From: Rhizobium tropici CIAT 899 | Lineage (GTDB): Bacteria; Pseudomonadota; Alphaproteobacteria; Rhizobiales; Rhizobiaceae | Direction of reading: 5' to 3' | DNA length: 64,000 bases | NCBI RefSeq assembly: GCF_000330885.1 | Contig: NC_020062.1 | Span: 814,374-878,373 of the forward strand | In this document: positions 61,374 to 64,000 of the stretch, piece by piece | How positions within the stretch are numbered: the stretch's first letter is position 1 | How the letters are laid out: the number at the start of each line of letters is the position of its first letter | Notes under the pieces: generated by a model | Told to the model about the DNA's origin: nothing | What the model saw: only the letters and a program-made list of their open reading frames with translations | The model's database searches: none | Program-made: the position numbers and the translations under genes

Positions 61374-62111
61374 ATGGCTTACGAACTCTATTATTGGGAT
61401 GGCATTCAAGGGCGCGGCGAATTCGTTCGGCTGGCGCTGGAGGAGGCGGGTGCGGAGTATGTCGATGTTTGTCGCGGACCGGCAAGCAAGGGGCAGGGAA
61501 TGCCCGCCATGTTCGCCATCATGGGCGGAAAATCCGACTTCGATCTTCCGTTTGCGCCGCCATTTCTGAAGGATGGCGATCTCATCATTCCGCATGTGGC
61601 GAATATCCTGATGTATCTCGGCCCGAAACTAGGTCTGGCACCGAGGGACGAAGGAAAGCGCCACGTGTTGAACGGCCTGCAGTTGACCATCACCGATCTC
61701 GTCGCCGAGGTACACGACACACATCACCCGATCGCAACGTCGAAATATTACGAGGACCAGAAGCAAGAGGCCAAAGCGCGCGCTGCAGAATTCATCGAAA
61801 ACCGCATTCCCAAGTTTCTCGGCTATTTCGAGAAAGTGCTTCAGCAGAACCCCGAAGGATCGAGCCATATCTTCGGAAATGAATTGACCTATGTCGATCT
61901 ATCGCTGTTCCAGGTCTATGAGGGATTGCACTATGCCTTCCCGCGCGCGACAAAGCATTTTGAGCGCGATTATCCGCATCTGACTGCGCTGCATGCAGCT
62001 GTCATGAAACGGCCCAACATTGCTCGCTATCTTCAGTCCGATCGCCGCATTCCCTTCAATGAGAACGGCATTTTCCGGCACTATCCGGAACTGGACAAAG
62101 ATGTGGCCTGA
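61374..62111 (+). CDS. glutathione S-transferase family protein
   Basis: The 245-residue protein has an N-terminal thioredoxin-like domain (AYELYYWDGIQGRGEFVRLALEEAG, with the GRGEFVR substrate-contact stretch) and a C-terminal all-helical domain (about 95-230, FGNELTYVDLSLFQVYEGL containing the conserved Asp). It probably conjugates or reduces electrophiles with glutathione. The ATG at 61374 begins the domain; the upstream open frame to 61275 is not homologous. It is three bases ahead of the methyltransferase-like gene. Confidence 0.88.
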   Translation: MAYELYYWDGIQGRGEFVRLALEEAGAEYVDVCRGPASKGQGMPAMFAIMGGKSDFDLPFAPPFLKDGDLIIPHVANILMYLGPKLGLAPRDEGKRHVLNGLQLTITDLVAEVHDTHHPIATSKYYEDQKQEAKARAAEFIENRIPKFLGYFEKVLQQNPEGSSHIFGNELTYVDLSLFQVYEGLHYAFPRATKHFERDYPHLTALHAAVMKRPNIARYLQSDRRIPFNENGIFRHYPELDKDVA

Positions 62112-62114
62112 GCG

Positions 62115-62681
62115 ATGCTGCTTTATCAGTTCATTCCCGCATGCTGGATCATCTGGCTGTTGATCTGGCTTTTCGCTTCTTTCGGCGTCAAGAAGAGCGT
62201 GCGGCAGGAGGATCCGTTGTCGCGGCTCGGCAATACTGCGCCGATCTGGATCGGCGCCTTCCTGCTTTCAATCGATCCATCCTGGTTCGGCCCCTTGCGA
62301 TATCGTATCATTCCGCAAGACCCTGCATCTTATGCAATCGGTGCTGCTCTGACCTTCATCGGTCTGCTCTTCGCCGTCTGGGCGCGCTATCATATTGGCA
62401 GAAACTGGAGTGGCGTGATTACCCTCAAGGAAGATCACGCGCTTATACGCTCCGGTCCATATGCGCTTGTCCGGCATCCGATCTATTCCGGTCTGATGCT
62501 CGCCATCATCGGCTCGGCAATTGCGCGAGGCGATATCGCGGCGGCCCTGGCCATCGTCGCCGTTCTCTATGCCGTGCTGCGCCGTGTGCGAATCGAGGAA
62601 AGTTGGATGAGCGAGACCTTCGGCTCGGCCTATGCCGACTATAAGGCCAGCACGCCCGCGCTGGTCCCGTTTCTCGTGTAG
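62115..62681 (+). CDS. isoprenylcysteine carboxyl methyltransferase (ICMT)-family membrane protein
   Basis: The 188-residue membrane protein has about four to five helices. The conserved C-terminal SAM/phospholipid-methyltransferase signature is seen as YALVRHPIYSGLMLAIIGSAIA followed by RRVRIEESWMSETFGSAYADYKA. Bacterial members methylate unknown lipids or small molecules; there are no prenylated-CaaX proteins here. It follows the GST gene by three bases. Confidence 0.85.
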   Translation: MLLYQFIPACWIIWLLIWLFASFGVKKSVRQEDPLSRLGNTAPIWIGAFLLSIDPSWFGPLRYRIIPQDPASYAIGAALTFIGLLFAVWARYHIGRNWSGVITLKEDHALIRSGPYALVRHPIYSGLMLAIIGSAIARGDIAAALAIVAVLYAVLRRVRIEESWMSETFGSAYADYKASTPALVPFLV

Positions 62682-62683
62682 CG

Positions 62684-63571
62684 TCAGACCTTCAGCGGCG
62701 CTGCCGTCTTGAAGAAATCCGCCCAGGGATCGGTGCTCGATTGGCCGAGGCGCGATGCTGCATTCTTGACCGTAAAGGAAGCAGGCCCGATCGTGCCGTC
62801 CAATTCCTCCCAATTGACCGGCATCGAAACGGCGGTGCCCTTTCTGGCGCGCGTCGAATAGGGTGCCACGGCAGTATTGCCGCGACCGTTGCGCAGATAG
62901 TCGATGAAGATATGGCCCGCCCGCTTCGCCTTGCTGGCGACCGACAAATATGTCTGCGGACTATCGGCACTCATGGCATGGGCGATCGCTTCGGCGGCAT
63001 CCTTGATATCAGGCCAGGTCGCCTGCGGTTTGACGGATGCGACCACATGCAGTCCCTTGCCGCCAGAGGTTTTGACAAAGGAGGTCAGTCCCTGGGCCGC
63101 GAACCGCTCCCTGATCTCTTTCGCGGCAGTCACGACCTTGCGCCATGCGATATCCTCGCCGGGATCGAGGTCCATGATGATCATGTCGGGCTTTTCCCAA
63201 TGCTCGATCGCGGTGCCCCAGGGGTGTATCTCCAGGGCGGCTGATTGGACGAGTGCAGCAAGCCCGTCGAAACTCTCGATCTTCAAAAGTTTTGCAGCGT
63301 CTTTGTCTTCAGGATCGGCGATTTCGGTGATGTTATGATTGATGCCTTTCCAGGCGTGTTTCTGGAAGAACCGTGGCCCATCGATACCATCGGGGCAGCG
63401 CAAGAGGGCGAGGGGGCGATTGATGACGAATGGCGACATGCGCTCCCACGCCAGGGCATAATATTCGAGAAGATCTTGCTTGGTAATCTCGTCGTCGGGC
63501 CAATAGACCCGCTCCGGGTGGGTCAATTCCACCGACGTCTTGATGCCGTCATGAGTGGGCGTCTTTGCCAT
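62684..63571 (-). CDS. LigD polymerase (primase-like) domain protein
   Basis: This protein of about 295 residues is a stand-alone archaeo-eukaryotic-primase-type polymerase domain of LigD, with TKQDLLEYYALAWERM and HPWGTAIEHWEKPDMIIMDLDPGE (two catalytic Asp in DLD), SGGKGLHVV, and a C-terminal VAPYSTRARKGTAVSMPVNWEELD. It adds nucleotides during non-homologous end joining with Ku. No ligase or nuclease domain and no Ku gene are in this window. The ATG at 63571 has GGAG nine bases upstream; the frame extends to 63637. It is convergent with the ICMT-like gene. Confidence 0.85.
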   Translation of the reverse strand: MAKTPTHDGIKTSVELTHPERVYWPDDEITKQDLLEYYALAWERMSPFVINRPLALLRCPDGIDGPRFFQKHAWKGINHNITEIADPEDKDAAKLLKIESFDGLAALVQSAALEIHPWGTAIEHWEKPDMIIMDLDPGEDIAWRKVVTAAKEIRERFAAQGLTSFVKTSGGKGLHVVASVKPQATWPDIKDAAEAIAHAMSADSPQTYLSVASKAKRAGHIFIDYLRNGRGNTAVAPYSTRARKGTAVSMPVNWEELDGTIGPASFTVKNAASRLGQSSTDPWADFFKTAAPLKV

Positions 63572-63660
63572 CTGCATGCGCTCCATCTTCTTGGACGCGA
63601 AGGTCCCGCGCCGGGCAAGACTAACATTGCCCGGCACACAAAGCGACCGCTGACCGCATC

Positions 63661-64000
63661 TCAGGGCATGAGCTGGCCGCCATTGACCTCGATGATCTGG
63701 CCGGTGATGTAGCCGGACAGGGTGGGAGAGGCGAGGAAGAGATAAGCGCCGACGCAGTCTTCCGGCGTGCCGACGAATCCCATGGGAATCGTCTTGCGCT
63801 GTAGTTCCATCTGCTCGTCGTTGGTATAGCGCTCATGGAACGGCGTCGCGATGACGCCGGGTGCGACGGCATTGACGCGGATCTTGTCGTTGACGAATTC
63901 CTTGGCGTGCCCATGGGTAATGGTCGAGACGAAACCCTTCGAGGCGGCATAGAGAATTGCGCCATTGCCGCCGCCGTTGCGCGCGGCAATCGAGGTCGTG
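63661..64000 (-). CDS. short-chain dehydrogenase/reductase, C-terminal part (cut by window end)
   Basis: The last 112 codons of an SDR protein are visible. They contain the catalytic Tyr-x3-Lys in LYAASKGFV, then RVNAVAPGVIATPFHERY, MGFVGTPEDCVGAYLFLAS and the C-terminal GYITGQIIEVNGGQLMP. The NAD(P)-binding N-terminal half is beyond the window. It is a cytoplasmic NAD(P)-dependent alcohol/ketone oxidoreductase of unknown substrate. Confidence 0.9.
   Translation of the reverse strand, partial: TTSIAARNGGGNGAILYAASKGFVSTITHGHAKEFVNDKIRVNAVAPGVIATPFHERYTNDEQMELQRKTIPMGFVGTPEDCVGAYLFLASPTLSGYITGQIIEVNGGQLMP

Noticed and set aside
63621..63989. Minus-strand 122-codon frame at the right edge
   Set aside because: It is an alternative frame of the SDR gene; the true frame carries YAASK and the conserved SDR C-terminus and stops at 63661.

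Overview
The window is a chromosomal or megaplasmid segment of a Rhizobium-type alphaproteobacterium (Rhizobium/Agrobacterium group). GC is high, and the gene content is typical of that group: a Ros/MucR regulator, kdpFABCDE with a PtsN-like protein, nrdHIEF, an Agrobacterium-type uronate dehydrogenase, DUF2934 and other small stress proteins, and a LigD polymerase. It begins inside or just at the start of a SET-type MFS gene and ends inside an SDR gene. I saw no rRNA, tRNA, CRISPR array or prophage.

Region by region. 1-3.2 kb: SET-type MFS exporter, GntR/FCD regulator, CynX-type MFS protein. 3.4-6.4 kb: MucR-type regulator, a Nudix gene frameshifted inside its Nudix box, and a PadR / HAAS (DUF1700) / DUF2807 operon. 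6.5-14.1 kb and 23.9-27.0 kb: a complete 4-hydroxyphenylacetate (homoprotocatechuate) meta-cleavage pathway in two parts: hpaR, the hpaF-E-D-gabD-G-H-I operon, then hpaBC with the divergent activator hpaA. Between the two parts lies a 9.7-kb amine-catabolic block (14.2-23.8 kb): an APH-type kinase, an AGXT2L-type phospho-lyase, a class III transaminase, a HAD protein, a Tm-1-like UPF0261 protein and an IclR regulator on one strand, and an APC permease plus aldehyde dehydrogenase on the other. I propose that this block converts (hydroxy)phenylethanolamine- or phenylethylamine-type amines to arylacetaldehyde and then arylacetate, which HpaBC and the lower pathway consume down to pyruvate and succinate.

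27.0-32.5 kb: AraC/PhyH pair, a GT-A-like protein, and small stress-type genes with divergent EcfG-like promoters. 32.8-35.2 kb: a FUSC membrane protein gene split by an intact 1358-bp IS256-family element with an 8-bp target duplication. 35.3-39.6 kb: nrdHIEF preceded by a promoter overlapping an NrdR box and by a cobalamin riboswitch. 39.8-43.4 kb: HU protein, Tim44-like protein, zinc alcohol dehydrogenase and a decayed LacI fragment. 43.5-52.4 kb: the kdp potassium system with two extra unlisted small membrane proteins and a PtsN-like EIIA. 52.6-56.4 kb: sulfate ABC transporter sbp-cysTWA. 56.4-64 kb: uronate dehydrogenase, EEP-family protein and cardiolipin synthase, small stress proteins, GST, an isoprenylcysteine-methyltransferase-like protein, LigD polymerase domain and a partial SDR.

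The most noteworthy items are the kinase/phospho-lyase block embedded in the hpa cluster, the NrdR plus B12 double control of the class Ib ribonucleotide reductase, the IS-disrupted FUSC gene, and the small proteins inside the kdp operon. All assignments come from reading the sequence; no database search was run.
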